Assembly: GCA_964242945.1 (NCBI GenBank)
Contig: CAXTCF010000002.1
Coordinates: forward strand, 8,393 to 72,392
Source of the DNA: Mesorhizobium_B sp964242945
GTDB lineage: Bacteria > Pseudomonadota > Alphaproteobacteria > Rhizobiales > Rhizobiaceae
Reading direction: 5' to 3'
DNA: 64,000 nt
Shown: piece by piece, positions 15,442 through 24,236 of the stretch
How positions within the stretch are numbered: position 1 is the first letter of the stretch
Layout: each line of letters starts with the position of its first letter
The notes under the pieces: generated by a model
Database searches by the model: none
The model's input: only the letters and a program-made list of their open reading frames with translations
What the model was told of the DNA's origin: nothing
Program-made: the position numbers and the translations under genes

Positions 15442-18363
15442 ATGGCCGAGCACAGATTCATCTCGATTCGCGGTGCGCGCGAGCACAACCTCAAGAACGT
15501 CGATCTGGATATCCCGCGCGACAGCCTCGTCGTCATGACGGGCCTTTCGGGCTCCGGCAAGTCGTCGCTGGCCTTCGACACGATCTACGCCGAAGGGCAG
15601 CGGCGCTATGTCGAGTCGCTGTCGGCCTACGCCCGGCAATTCCTGGAGATGATGCAGAAGCCGGACGTCGATCAGATCGACGGGCTTTCGCCGGCCATCT
15701 CCATCGAGCAGAAGACGACCTCGCGCAACCCGCGCTCCACCGTCGGCACCGTCACGGAGATCTACGACTACATGCGCCTGCTCTGGGCGCGCGTCGGCGT
15801 GCCCTATTCGCCGGCGACCGGCCTGCCGATCGAGAGCCAGACGGTGAGCCAGATGGTGGACCGCATTCTGACGCTGCCCGAAGGCACGCGGCTCTTCATC
15901 CTGGCGCCGGTCGTGCGCGGGCGGAAGGGCGAGTACAGGAAGGAACTGGCGGAGTACCTCAAGAAGGGGTTTCAGCGCGTCAAGATCGACGGGGCGTTCT
16001 ACGAGATCGCCGAGGCGCCGGCGCTGGACAAGAAGTACAAGCACGATCTCGACGTCGTGGTGGACCGCATCGTGGTGCGGGGCGACATCGCTGCGCGCTT
16101 GGCCGACTCCGTGGAAACCTGCCTGAAGCTGGCGGACGGCCTTGCGGTGGCCGAGTTCGCGGACAAGCCGCTGCCGCCGGAGGAACTATCCGGCGAGTCC
16201 GCCAACAAGAGCAAGAACGACACGCATGAGCGCGTGCTGTTCTCCGAAAAATTCGCCTGCCCGGTTTCCGGCTTCACGATCCCGGAGATCGAACCGCGAT
16301 TGTTCTCCTTCAACAATCCGGCGGGCGCGTGCCCCGTCTGCGACGGTTTGGGAAGCCAGCGGGCCATCGATCCGACGCTGATCGTGCCGGACGAGGACCG
16401 AACCTTGCGCAACGGCGCGATCGCGCCTTGGGCCCGCTCGACCTCGCCCTACTACAATCAGACGCTGGAAGGGCTCGGCGCCGCCTACGGCTTCAAGCTG
16501 AACGAGCGCTTCCGCGAGCTGTCCGCGGAAGCCAAGCAGGCGATCCTGCACGGCACCGGCAAGCGGGAAGTGGCGTTCCACTACGACGACGGCGCGCGCT
16601 CCTACAAGACGACGAAGACGTTTGAGGGGGTGATCCCGAACCTCGACCGCCGCTGGAAGGAGACCGAATCCGCCTGGATGCGCGAGGAGATCGAGCGCTT
16701 CATGTCGGAAACGCCGTGCCCAGCCTGCCGCGGCTTCCGTTTGAAGCCTGAGGCGATGGCCGTGAAAATCGCGGGCAAGCACATCGGCGAGGCCACGGCG
16801 CTTTCCATCCGCACGGCGGACGCCTGGTTCAACGCGCTGCCGGAAAGCCTGAACGACAAGCAGAACGAGATCGCCGTGCGCATCCTCAAGGAGATCCGCG
16901 AGCGGCTGCGCTTCCTCAACGATGTCGGCCTGGACTATCTCACGCTGTCGCGCGCCTCCGGCACGCTTTCCGGCGGCGAATCGCAGCGCATCCGTTTGGC
17001 CTCCCAGATCGGCTCCGGCCTGACGGGCGTGCTTTACGTGCTGGACGAGCCGTCGATCGGCCTGCACCAGCGCGACAATGCGCGCTTGCTCGACACGCTC
17101 AAGCATCTGCGCGACATCGGCAATACCGTGATCGTGGTGGAGCACGACGAGGACGCGATCCTCCAGGCCGACTATGTCGTGGACATCGGCCCGGCCGCCG
17201 GCATCCACGGCGGGCAGATCATCGCCAGGGGCACGCCGGCCGAAATCCTGGGCAATCCTGCTTCGATCACCGGCCGCTACCTTTCGGGCGCCATGGAAAT
17301 TCCGATGCGGCCGCGGCCGCGGGAGTTCAAGAAGAACCGAACGCTGAAGGTGATCGGCGCGCGGGGCAACAACCTCAAGAACGTCTCGGCCGACATCCCG
17401 CTTTCCACCTTCACCTGCGTCACCGGCGTTTCGGGCGGGGGCAAGTCCACCTTCCTGATCGAGACGCTGTTCCGCGCGGCCTCGCGCAAGATCATGGGCT
17501 CGCGCGAGATCCCGGCGGAGCACGACCGCGTCGAGGGACTTGAGTTCCTGGACAAGGTGATCGACATCGACCAGTCGCCGATCGGCCGCACGCCGCGCTC
17601 CAATCCGGCGACCTACACCGGCGCCTTCACGCCGATCCGCGACTGGTTCTCCGGACTGCCGGAGGCCAAGGCGCGCGGCTATGGTCCCGGCCGCTTCTCC
17701 TTCAACGTCAAGGGCGGGCGCTGCGAGGCGTGCCAGGGCGATGGCGTCATCAAGATCGAGATGCACTTCCTGCCCGACGTCTATGTCACCTGCGACGTAT
17801 GCCACGGCCACCGCTACAACCGCGAAACGCTGGAAGTGACGTTCAAGGGCAAGTCGATCGCCGAGGTGCTGGAGATGACGGTGGAAGAGGGCTGCGAGTT
17901 CTTCGCGGCCGTACCTGCCGTGCGCGACAAGCTTGTCACATTGAACAATGTGGGCCTGGGCTACATCAAGGTTGGCCAGCAGGCCAACACCCTTTCCGGC
18001 GGCGAAGCCCAGCGTATCAAGCTCGCCAAGGAGCTTTCCCGCAAGGCGACGGGCAAAACGCTCTACATCCTGGACGAGCCGACCACCGGCCTGCACTTCC
18101 ACGACGTCGCCAAGCTGCTTGAAGTGCTGCACGAGCTTGTGGACCAGGGCAACACGGTCGTGGTGATCGAGCACAATCTGGAAGTCATCAAGACGGCGGA
18201 TTGGATCCTCGATCTCGGCCCGGAAGGCGGCGACGGGGGCGGGGAGTTGGTTGCCGAAGGGCGCCCGGCCGACATCACGCGGGAGCCGCGCTCCTACACA
18301 GGCAAGTTCCTGAAGGAAGTGATGGATCGGCGGCCAAGGCTGGAGAGGGAAGCGGCGGAGTAG
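15442..18363 (+). CDS. uvrA: Excinuclease ABC subunit A
   Basis: 973 residues, full length. UvrA dimerises and loads UvrB at DNA damage in nucleotide excision repair. Both ABC ATPase halves are complete: Walker A GLSGSGKSS and GVSGGGKST, signature sequences TLSGGESQR and TLSGGEAQR, and the Walker B regions LDEPS and LDEPT. The C-terminal zinc finger (CEAC...CDVC) is intact. In the first zinc module the second cysteine is serine (ACPVSGF where E. coli has ACPICGY), while the distal CPVC pair is kept. Divergent from the caspase-like gene, with a lone-gene layout. In many relatives uvrA and ssb are adjacent; here about 6 kb of other genes lies between them. Confidence 0.97.
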   Translation: MAEHRFISIRGAREHNLKNVDLDIPRDSLVVMTGLSGSGKSSLAFDTIYAEGQRRYVESLSAYARQFLEMMQKPDVDQIDGLSPAISIEQKTTSRNPRSTVGTVTEIYDYMRLLWARVGVPYSPATGLPIESQTVSQMVDRILTLPEGTRLFILAPVVRGRKGEYRKELAEYLKKGFQRVKIDGAFYEIAEAPALDKKYKHDLDVVVDRIVVRGDIAARLADSVETCLKLADGLAVAEFADKPLPPEELSGESANKSKNDTHERVLFSEKFACPVSGFTIPEIEPRLFSFNNPAGACPVCDGLGSQRAIDPTLIVPDEDRTLRNGAIAPWARSTSPYYNQTLEGLGAAYGFKLNERFRELSAEAKQAILHGTGKREVAFHYDDGARSYKTTKTFEGVIPNLDRRWKETESAWMREEIERFMSETPCPACRGFRLKPEAMAVKIAGKHIGEATALSIRTADAWFNALPESLNDKQNEIAVRILKEIRERLRFLNDVGLDYLTLSRASGTLSGGESQRIRLASQIGSGLTGVLYVLDEPSIGLHQRDNARLLDTLKHLRDIGNTVIVVEHDEDAILQADYVVDIGPAAGIHGGQIIARGTPAEILGNPASITGRYLSGAMEIPMRPRPREFKKNRTLKVIGARGNNLKNVSADIPLSTFTCVTGVSGGGKSTFLIETLFRAASRKIMGSREIPAEHDRVEGLEFLDKVIDIDQSPIGRTPRSNPATYTGAFTPIRDWFSGLPEAKARGYGPGRFSFNVKGGRCEACQGDGVIKIEMHFLPDVYVTCDVCHGHRYNRETLEVTFKGKSIAEVLEMTVEEGCEFFAAVPAVRDKLVTLNNVGLGYIKVGQQANTLSGGEAQRIKLAKELSRKATGKTLYILDEPTTGLHFHDVAKLLEVLHELVDQGNTVVVIEHNLEVIKTADWILDLGPEGGDGGGELVAEGRPADITREPRSYTGKFLKEVMDRRPRLEREAAE

Positions 18364-18421
18364 CGGAGGTCGTCGAGAAGACGATTGCCTCGAACCATCC
18401 GTCTCTTGCACAATCGGTCAT

Positions 18422-18820
18422 CTACGAGGCATCGGTCCAAACCGGCTCAATTCCCAACAGCCTGAGCCCCGCGTCCTTCGACAAAAGCATAAGCCCTTCT
18501 ACTATAGCTTGGGCCGCAAGCATGCGGTCAAACGGGTCGCGGTGCCCTGCCGGAAATGCGCCGGCAAGCGTCGCATGAGCGGCGGAAAGGGGCAGAAGCG
18601 CAAACCCTTCCGACGTCACGATCTCTGCAAACGCATTCACCAGCGGAGCGACTTCCTGCCATCTTCCTCTGTGATGCTTGTAGGACATCTCATAAGCCGA
18701 GACGGTGCTCACGAAAGCTCGCGTGCTCGGCTCGGAGAGCAGCTTTTGAACTCGCTGCGACAGCAGTTCCGGAAAGAAAATCCACCAATAAAGCACGCTC
18801 GTATCGAGGAGAAGGTTCAC
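18422..18820 (-). CDS. vapC: PIN-domain toxin, VapC type
   Basis: 132 residues. A PIN-domain ribonuclease pattern is visible: LLLDTSVLYW with the first Asp (D6), SAYEMSYKH with the conserved Glu, and HRDPFDRMLAAQA with the third acidic cluster. VapC toxins cleave tRNA or rRNA when released from their antitoxin. The gene lies 17 bp downstream of an antitoxin-like gene in the usual antitoxin-toxin order, so the pair forms one operon repressed by its own antitoxin. Target RNA unknown. Confidence 0.85.
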   Translation of the reverse strand: MNLLLDTSVLYWWIFFPELLSQRVQKLLSEPSTRAFVSTVSAYEMSYKHHRGRWQEVAPLVNAFAEIVTSEGFALLPLSAAHATLAGAFPAGHRDPFDRMLAAQAIVEGLMLLSKDAGLRLLGIEPVWTDAS

Positions 18821-18837
18821 GCATCACCAGAAGCCGA

Positions 18838-19374
18838 CTATCTTCCTTCCCAAGCCGCCAATTCGTCCTCGGTCAACGACTGATCAAAGAGATCAGGCGG
18901 CAAGTTTCCCCGCATATGCGCGAAGCGTCCAGGCATACGCGGCTTGTTCCCAACTGCCGGGAATGCTGTCTTAATCGCCTTTCCATCCTGCATGGTTGCG
19001 AAGTTTGCGCCTGTCTCGAGCACAGCCCATGACGCTTCTGTGTCGGATTGTGGCTGCTCGCCATGCCCCGCGGAGGCTACCCGTTTCAGCATGTCATGCC
19101 ACTCGCGCGGATGCTTCCGGTAGTATGCCGCAATATCGGCCCTGCTGATATAATCGTCAGGCGCGTGCTCAAGCGGATCCACCTCATCGGCGGACGGCGG
19201 GAACGGCAAGAAGTTTCCGCCTGAACTGCTGTCGCTCTTCTCGAAACGTGCCGCCGGCACCAACCTCACCGCCGGCTTGTTGCGGCGAGCGATCACCACC
19301 TCTTCTCCAGCCTCTACAGCAGCAAGGAGCTTAGAGAGTTCGGTCTTCGCTTTGTGAACGTTAACGGTCTTCAT
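18838..19374 (-). CDS. vapB: Phd/YefM-type antitoxin with large internal insertion
   Basis: 178 residues, about twice the usual size. Residues 1-42 are a standard Phd/YefM DNA-binding fold (VNVHKAKTELSKLL, EVVIARRNKPAVRLVP). The last ~30 residues (FAHMRGNLPPDLFDQSLTEDELAAWEG) match the toxin-binding tail of VapB antitoxins. Between them lies a ~100-residue segment (roughly 45-148) rich in polar residues, including DDYISRADIAAYYRKHPREW, that ordinary antitoxins lack. It should neutralise the adjacent VapC and repress the operon; the extra segment's role is unknown. The frame is intact, so this is not a simple frameshifted fusion. Confidence 0.75.
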   Translation of the reverse strand: MKTVNVHKAKTELSKLLAAVEAGEEVVIARRNKPAVRLVPAARFEKSDSSSGGNFLPFPPSADEVDPLEHAPDDYISRADIAAYYRKHPREWHDMLKRVASAGHGEQPQSDTEASWAVLETGANFATMQDGKAIKTAFPAVGNKPRMPGRFAHMRGNLPPDLFDQSLTEDELAAWEGR

Positions 19375-19419
19375 GTATCATCGTTAGCTAAGCAAGTAGC
19401 TAGAAACAAGGGGTAGGCA

Positions 19420-19699
19420 TGACCGTCTCGTCTATGCAAGGCTTCAGAAGGGCGAGGACACAATCCCAACGGCCTATCCCGTGGAAGAAATCGAGCGGTG
19501 GGCCTCTTGCGTACGGGATTGGCAGGCGGGCAGCGCACCCGGCCTTCCCGTAATCGACCGGGGGGACGTACTGCCGGCGCCGCAGCCACGCGATGTGTTT
19601 GTCTATTTCATCCACGAAGGCAAGGTTCGCGCACCGCACGCTGCGATGGCGCTGATGCAGTCTCTTGTGCAAGGTGAAGCAGAACGGAAGGCTGCCTGA
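19420..19699 (+). pseudogene. Possible frameshifted small gene
   Basis: A good ribosome binding site (AAGGGG) precedes ATG 19420, but that frame soon stops. The neighbouring frame, open from about 19398 to 19699, has coding-like codon use and a sensible product (RLVYARLQKGED...VFVYFIHEGKVRAPH...) but no start codon before GTG 19481. A single-base indel near 19425-19430 would join the two into a protein of about 93 residues. No family recognised. It sits between the divergent antitoxin start and nnr. The alternative is a 72-residue gene from GTG 19481. Confidence 0.35.
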
Positions 19700-19717
19700 G
19701 CGCTCGGCGCAAGCTGG

Positions 19718-21244
19718 TCAGGTCTCACCGCGAAGCTGGCGCAGGACAGGCAGCAGCGCATCCGGTAGATCGTCCGCGGTAAGGCCTGGTCCGAAGCATC
19801 GGCCGGCTTCCGCATGCGTCCACACGGCGGCGCATGCGGCTTCCCATATCGGCATGCCCTGGGCCAGCAGGCCGCCGCAGATGCCGGCGAGGACGTCGCC
19901 TGAGCCGGCTGTGGCCAGGAAGGGCGTCGCGTTGGCGTTGATGGCGGCGCGGCCGGTTGGCTCTGCGATCACCGTGTCGAAGCCCTTCAGGATGACGATT
20001 GCGTGGGCGCGCGCGGCGGCCTGTCGCGTCTTTTCGACTTTGGACAGGCTTTCGTTTTCCGCGAGATCGGGGAAGAGGCGCGCAAATTCGCCTTCGTGCG
20101 GCGTGAGCACGAGCCGGAGTTCACTCCTTCCGGCTGCTTCGAAGAGGTCTTCGGGCCGGTCTCGGAAGGCAGAGATGCCGTCTGCGTCCAGCACCAGCTT
20201 GAGGTCCTCGCAGCCGAGAACTGCCAGAGCAAATCCGTGCGCCTTTGCGAAATCGCCGAAGCCAGGACCGAGTATGGCAGCACGGCAGCGACGCTCCGTG
20301 AGGAAGGCTTGAACTTCGTCTGGCGCATCCACGCTGTGCAGCATGATCGCGTTGAGGTGTGCGGCATTAGCAGCCAAGGTATCGGAAGGGGAAAGCAGCG
20401 TCGTGGCGCCGGCTCCGATCCTCGCGCCGGCCATGGCGGAAAGCCGGGCGGCGCCGGAGGAGAAGGGACCGCCGGAGCAGACGGCGAGATGGCCGCGGTT
20501 GTATTTATGGGTGTTCTCGGCGGGCCAGGGAAAGATGTGCCGCCAGAGATCCGGCTGGTTCTCCCACAACGCCGGAGAGAGCTGCGCGATCACGGCATCG
20601 GGAATCCCGATGTCTGCCACCACGACCTCGCCGCACCGTTCGCGGCCGGGATACAGCAGATGCGCCGGCTTCTTGCGTGCGAAGGTCACGGTGACGGTCG
20701 CGCGAAATGCTTCGCCGAGCGGCTCGCCTGTGTTGCCGGATAGGCCGGCCGGCAGATCGACCGAAAACACGGGGCAGCCGGCCTCCCGCACGCGGCGGCA
20801 AGCGGAAGCGGCGTCCCCATCAAGCGGGCGGGAAAGACCCGCGCCGAACAAAGCGTCGATGACAACGCGCTCTTTTTCCGGTTGAAAACTGGAGAGCGGA
20901 TGGGTCGCGGTGGCCGCCGCTTCGAAAGCGCGACGGGCATCGCCCTTGCTAGGCTCGGCCTCTGTCCAGATGCTGACGGAGCAGCCGGCATCACGCAGCA
21001 GGCGTGCAGCCACATACCCGTCGCCACCGTTGTTGCCTGGACCGCACAGGATGTCATAGGCGGCATCTTGCCCGAAGCGGGCTTGCGCGATTTTTGCGGC
21101 GGCGGCGCCAGCCGCTTCCATTAGCACGAAGCTTTCACTTGACCGATCGAGGGCAAGCCTGTCCGCCGCCGCCATCTCCTCGACGGTGAGAACAGCGTGC
21201 TGCGTCCAGGATGCCGTCTGCACGGCAGACGGGTTCGCGTTCAA
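19718..21244 (-). CDS. nnr: Bifunctional NAD(P)H-hydrate epimerase / ADP-dependent dehydratase
   Basis: 508 residues with two fused domains. Residues ~18-220 are the YjeF_N epimerase (CGPGNNGGDGYVAARLL, VVIDALFGAGLSRP). Residues ~235-500 are the ribokinase-like dehydratase (KYNRGHLAVCSGG, AILGPGFGDF, LTPHEGEFARLF, FLATAGSGDVLAG). The enzyme repairs R- and S-NADHX/NADPHX back to NAD(P)H. Its start codon overlaps the stop of the DUF2945 gene upstream, so the two are cotranscribed. It often neighbours glnB in alphaproteobacteria, as here. Confidence 0.95.
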   Translation of the reverse strand: MNANPSAVQTASWTQHAVLTVEEMAAADRLALDRSSESFVLMEAAGAAAAKIAQARFGQDAAYDILCGPGNNGGDGYVAARLLRDAGCSVSIWTEAEPSKGDARRAFEAAATATHPLSSFQPEKERVVIDALFGAGLSRPLDGDAASACRRVREAGCPVFSVDLPAGLSGNTGEPLGEAFRATVTVTFARKKPAHLLYPGRERCGEVVVADIGIPDAVIAQLSPALWENQPDLWRHIFPWPAENTHKYNRGHLAVCSGGPFSSGAARLSAMAGARIGAGATTLLSPSDTLAANAAHLNAIMLHSVDAPDEVQAFLTERRCRAAILGPGFGDFAKAHGFALAVLGCEDLKLVLDADGISAFRDRPEDLFEAAGRSELRLVLTPHEGEFARLFPDLAENESLSKVEKTRQAAARAHAIVILKGFDTVIAEPTGRAAINANATPFLATAGSGDVLAGICGGLLAQGMPIWEAACAAVWTHAEAGRCFGPGLTADDLPDALLPVLRQLRGET

Positions 21245-21447
21245 GCCTTTTTCAGGCTGTCGGGCTTGTGCGCGGCCTTCTTGCCCGATTTGTCGCTTTG
21301 AACGATGATCTGCGGATCATCCTTGGAAGCGCTGACCTTGTGGTTGTCGATCTTCGTGTCGGTCGTCTGCTTCTTGACGACCTTGCCGCTCGTCTCGCCC
21401 TGGGACGTCTTCCACTTGACGTGATCGCCCTGCTTCGGTTCGGCCAT
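21241..21447 (-). CDS. DUF2945 (TUDOR-like) small protein
   Basis: 68 residues, highly charged. The sequence GDHVKWKTSQGETSGKVVKK at residues 7-26 is the conserved opening of DUF2945, a TUDOR/SH3-like small domain annotated as hypervirulence-associated in fungi and common in rhizobia. DDPQIIVQSDKSGKKAAHK follows. Function unknown, cytoplasmic. It ends over the nnr start codon, giving translational coupling. Confidence 0.8.
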   Translation of the reverse strand: MAEPKQGDHVKWKTSQGETSGKVVKKQTTDTKIDNHKVSASKDDPQIIVQSDKSGKKAAHKPDSLKKA

Positions 21448-21644
21448 CTGCTTTTTCTCTGTGAATGCCCCTCGAACGAAGCAGGCTGCGGCTTGTTCCT
21501 CTCACCGGGTTCAGCTTGTTTATGAGGCATATTGCCCGCTTGCTAGGCGATGGACGCAAACTCCGCGATGCAATTGCCTCCACGCCTGCACGAAGCTAAG
21601 GCAGACAAGGCTGGAATTGGCTATCGTACTAACCCCGATGGACT

Positions 21645-21658
21645 GGCATAATTCGTGC
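21645..21658 (+). promoter_or_regulatory. Candidate sigma-54 promoter of glnB-glnA
   Basis: TGGCATAATTCGTGCC contains GG and GC separated by exactly 10 bases, the -24/-12 spacing of sigma-54 promoters, about 55 bp upstream of the glnB ATG. Nitrogen-regulated glnB-glnA transcription from RpoN/NtrC is established in rhizobia. I saw no strong NtrC site upstream. Confidence 0.55.
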
Positions 21659-21711
21659 CTGCCTGGGGTGAAGCGGGCCTCCAGAAACAACCACGGGAAT
21701 ACTCCAGCGCC

Positions 21712-22050
21712 ATGAAGAAGATCGAAGCGATCATCAAGCCCTTCAAGCTCGATGAGGTGAAGGAAGCGCTTCAGGAGGTCGGCCTGCAAGGCATCACCGT
21801 CACCGAGGCCAAGGGGTTCGGCCGGCAGAAGGGCCATACCGAACTCTACCGCGGCGCCGAGTATGTCGTGGACTTCCTGCCGAAGGTTAAGATAGAGATC
21901 GTGCTTTCCGACGAGGCGGTTGACGGCGCGGTGGACGCGATCCGCAAGGCCGCCCAGACGGGGCGCATCGGGGACGGTAAGATCTTCGTTTCCACCGTAG
22001 AGGAGGTGGTGCGCATCCGGACCGGAGAAACGGGCATCGACGCGATCTGA
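21712..22050 (+). CDS. glnB: Nitrogen regulatory protein P-II
   Basis: 112 residues, the standard P-II length. It starts MKKIEAIIKPFKLDEVKEAL, and the T-loop carries the uridylylation tyrosine in HTELYRGAEY (Tyr51). The C-terminal signature is KIFVSTVEEVVRIRTGE. P-II binds ATP/ADP and 2-oxoglutarate and controls GlnE, NtrB and other targets. It lies 45 bp upstream of glnA in the usual glnBA operon. The ATG at 21712 is preferred over an earlier in-frame ATG at 21655 because it gives the exact family N-terminus. Confidence 0.97.
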   Translation: MKKIEAIIKPFKLDEVKEALQEVGLQGITVTEAKGFGRQKGHTELYRGAEYVVDFLPKVKIEIVLSDEAVDGAVDAIRKAAQTGRIGDGKIFVSTVEEVVRIRTGETGIDAI

Positions 22051-22095
22051 CGCCTGGGATCGCGCGGCCATGAAACCGAAGGGAAGCACGAGGAT

Positions 22096-23505
22096 ATGAC
22101 GACAGCCGCAGACATCCTGAAGCAGATCAAGGACAACGACGTGAAGTTCGTTGACCTGCGCTTCACCGATCCCAAGGGCAAGCTTCAGCACGTGACCATG
22201 GATGCCGGCGTGGTCGATGAGGATATGTTCGGCGACGGCGTGATGTTCGACGGCTCCTCCATCGCCGGCTGGAAGGCCATCAACGAATCGGACATGGTGC
22301 TGATGCCCGATACGGAAACGGTCCATATGGACACGTTTTTCGCCCAGAGCACGATGGTGGTGCTTTGCGACATCCTCGACCCCATCTCCGGCGAGGCCTA
22401 CAACCGCGACCCGCGCGGCACCGCCAAGAAGGCGGAAGCCTATGTGAAGTCGGAGGGTATCGGCGACACGATCTATGTCGGTCCAGAAGCCGAGTTCTTT
22501 GTGTTCGACGATGTGCGCTACAAGGCCGATCCCTACAACACCGGCTTCAAGCTCGACTCGACGGAACTGCCGTCCAACGACGACTCGGACTACGACACCG
22601 GCAATCTCGGTCACCGCCCGCGCGTCAAGGGCGGCTACTTTCCCGTGCCGCCGGTGGACTCCGCGCAGGATATGCGCTCCGAGATGCTGTCGGTCCTGTC
22701 TGAGATGGGCGTGACGGTCGAGAAGCATCACCACGAGGTCGCGGCCGCGCAGCACGAGCTTGGCCTCAAGTTCGACAGCCTCGTGCGCAACGCCGACAAG
22801 ATGCAGATCTACAAATATGTCGTGCACCAGGTCGCCAACGCCTATGGCAAGACCGCGACCTTCATGCCGAAGCCGATTTTTGGCGACAACGGGTCGGGCA
22901 TGCACGTCCACATGTCGATCTGGAAGAACGGCCAGCCGACCTTCGCCGGCAACGAATATGCCGGCCTGTCAGAGACCTGCCTGTTCTTCATCGGTGGTGT
23001 GATCCGCCACGCCAAGGCGATCAATGCCTTCACCAACCCGCTGACCAACTCCTACAAGCGCTTGGTGCCGGGCTACGAGGCGCCGGTGCTGCTGGCCTAT
23101 TCCGCGCGCAACCGCTCGGCCTCCTGCCGCATCCCGTTCGGCTCCTCGCCGAAGTCGAAGCGCGTCGAGGTCCGCTTCCCCGACCCGGGCGCCAACCCCT
23201 ATCTCGGCTTTTCCGCGCTGCTGATGGCAGGGCTCGACGGCATCAAGAACAAGATCCATCCGGGCCAGCCGATGGACAAGGACCTCTACGACCTGCCGCC
23301 GCGCGAGCTGAAGAAGATCCCGACCGTCTGCGGATCTTTGCGCGAGGCGCTCCAGAACCTCGACCGCGACCGCGGCTTCCTGAAGGCCGGCGGCGTGTTC
23401 GACGACGATCAGATCGACTCTTTCATCGAACTTAAGATGGCCGAAGTGATGCGCTTCGAGATGACGCCGCACCCGGTCGAGTTCGACATGTATTATTCGG
23501 TCTGA
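22096..23505 (+). CDS. glnA: Glutamine synthetase type I
   Basis: 469 residues, typical GSI-beta length. Catalyses ATP-dependent glutamate + ammonium to glutamine as a dodecamer. Signatures include FDGSSIAGWKAI near residue 50, the metal-site segment KHHHEVAAAQHELG near 210, NGSGMHVHMS near 265, and the adenylylation tyrosine in DKDLYDLPPRE near 397, so control by GlnE is expected. It follows glnB in the same transcript and is closed by an intrinsic terminator 26 bp after the stop codon. Confidence 0.98.
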   Translation: MTTAADILKQIKDNDVKFVDLRFTDPKGKLQHVTMDAGVVDEDMFGDGVMFDGSSIAGWKAINESDMVLMPDTETVHMDTFFAQSTMVVLCDILDPISGEAYNRDPRGTAKKAEAYVKSEGIGDTIYVGPEAEFFVFDDVRYKADPYNTGFKLDSTELPSNDDSDYDTGNLGHRPRVKGGYFPVPPVDSAQDMRSEMLSVLSEMGVTVEKHHHEVAAAQHELGLKFDSLVRNADKMQIYKYVVHQVANAYGKTATFMPKPIFGDNGSGMHVHMSIWKNGQPTFAGNEYAGLSETCLFFIGGVIRHAKAINAFTNPLTNSYKRLVPGYEAPVLLAYSARNRSASCRIPFGSSPKSKRVEVRFPDPGANPYLGFSALLMAGLDGIKNKIHPGQPMDKDLYDLPPRELKKIPTVCGSLREALQNLDRDRGFLKAGGVFDDDQIDSFIELKMAEVMRFEMTPHPVEFDMYYSV

Positions 23506-23530
23506 TCGGTTCTTCCAGTCAAACGCCAAG

Positions 23531-23553
23531 GCCCGGCAGACAGCCGGGCTTTT
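23531..23553 (+). terminator. Intrinsic terminator of glnBA
   Basis: GCCCGGC pairs with GCCGGGC around the 5-nt loop AGACA and is followed by TTTT and more T-rich sequence, starting 26 bp after the glnA stop. Confidence 0.85.
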
Positions 23554-23689
23554 GCGCTTTAAATCGGTTGCGGAACGGCCGCCGAGACCCTTGATGCCCC
23601 CAGCTTTCCGCACCCTGCCGCGTTGACGCGATCGCCGCTCCGCCTGCATATGTGCGCGAGCGCACCATGCACGATGGGGAAGAAAGAAA

Positions 23690-24046
23690 ATGCTTGGGAA
23701 CTTCATGGGCGCGGCATCCGCCCTTCTTCTGTTTCCGTCGCTCGCCTGGGCAGATTTCGGCGCCATCGCATTTTCGCAGGATACCGGCGCGGTCGGCTAC
23801 TCCTATGGCGCCACGTCGCGCCGCGCCGCCGAGAACCGGGCCATCAGCGGCTGCGCCAAGCATGCTTACGACTGCCGGACCGTGCTCTACTTCAACAATG
23901 CCTGCGGAGCGCTCGCCATCGGCGAGAACTACGGCTACGGCGTCGCCTGGAACACGAATAGAAACGCTGCTCAGAACAACGCGCTGCGCGCCTGCCAGCG
24001 CAACGACGACGGCTGCTATGTGATCCGCTGGGCTTGCAGCGGGTAA
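23690..24046 (+). CDS. DUF4189 secreted protein
   Basis: 118 residues. A signal peptide (ASALLLFPSLAWA) is followed by one DUF4189 domain: FGAIAFSQDTGAVGYSYG, ENRAISGCAKHAYDC, and LRACQRNDDGCYVIRWACSG. Six cysteines are spaced for disulfides, fitting a periplasmic or secreted location. ATG 23690 follows an AGAAAGA stretch; ATG 23705 is possible. Function unknown. It stands alone between the glnA terminator and ssb. Confidence 0.8.
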   Translation: MLGNFMGAASALLLFPSLAWADFGAIAFSQDTGAVGYSYGATSRRAAENRAISGCAKHAYDCRTVLYFNNACGALAIGENYGYGVAWNTNRNAAQNNALRACQRNDDGCYVIRWACSG

Positions 24047-24108
24047 GAGTCCAGCAAGGAGAAGCATCGAAGCGCACGTGCACTTGCCTGACGATGGTGG
24101 CCGTTCTA

Positions 24109-24123
24109 GAACAAACAAGGAAC
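24109..24123 (+). promoter_or_regulatory. SOS (LexA) box upstream of ssb
   Basis: GAACAAACAAGGAAC is an exact GAAC-N7-GAAC direct repeat, the established LexA operator of alphaproteobacteria, centred about 120 bp before the ssb start. It suggests damage-inducible ssb expression. Confidence 0.7.
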
Positions 24124-24236
24124 AGCCTGGTTGTGAAAGGCTTGTTCATCCTTGGCGGCTAAGCCGTGCGGCGGGCCAGGGAATGTGCTAGGGTGCGGCG
24201 CGATCTTGGACTTAGGATAAGCGACGGAGCTTTGTG

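Noticed and set aside
16186..18411. Long minus-strand open frame opposite uvrA
   Set aside because: Same reason: mirror of the uvrA codons with no domain.
19371..19672. Two minus-strand frames opposite the possible pseudogene
   Set aside because: Pro/Arg-rich products; the plus-strand frame has better coding character.
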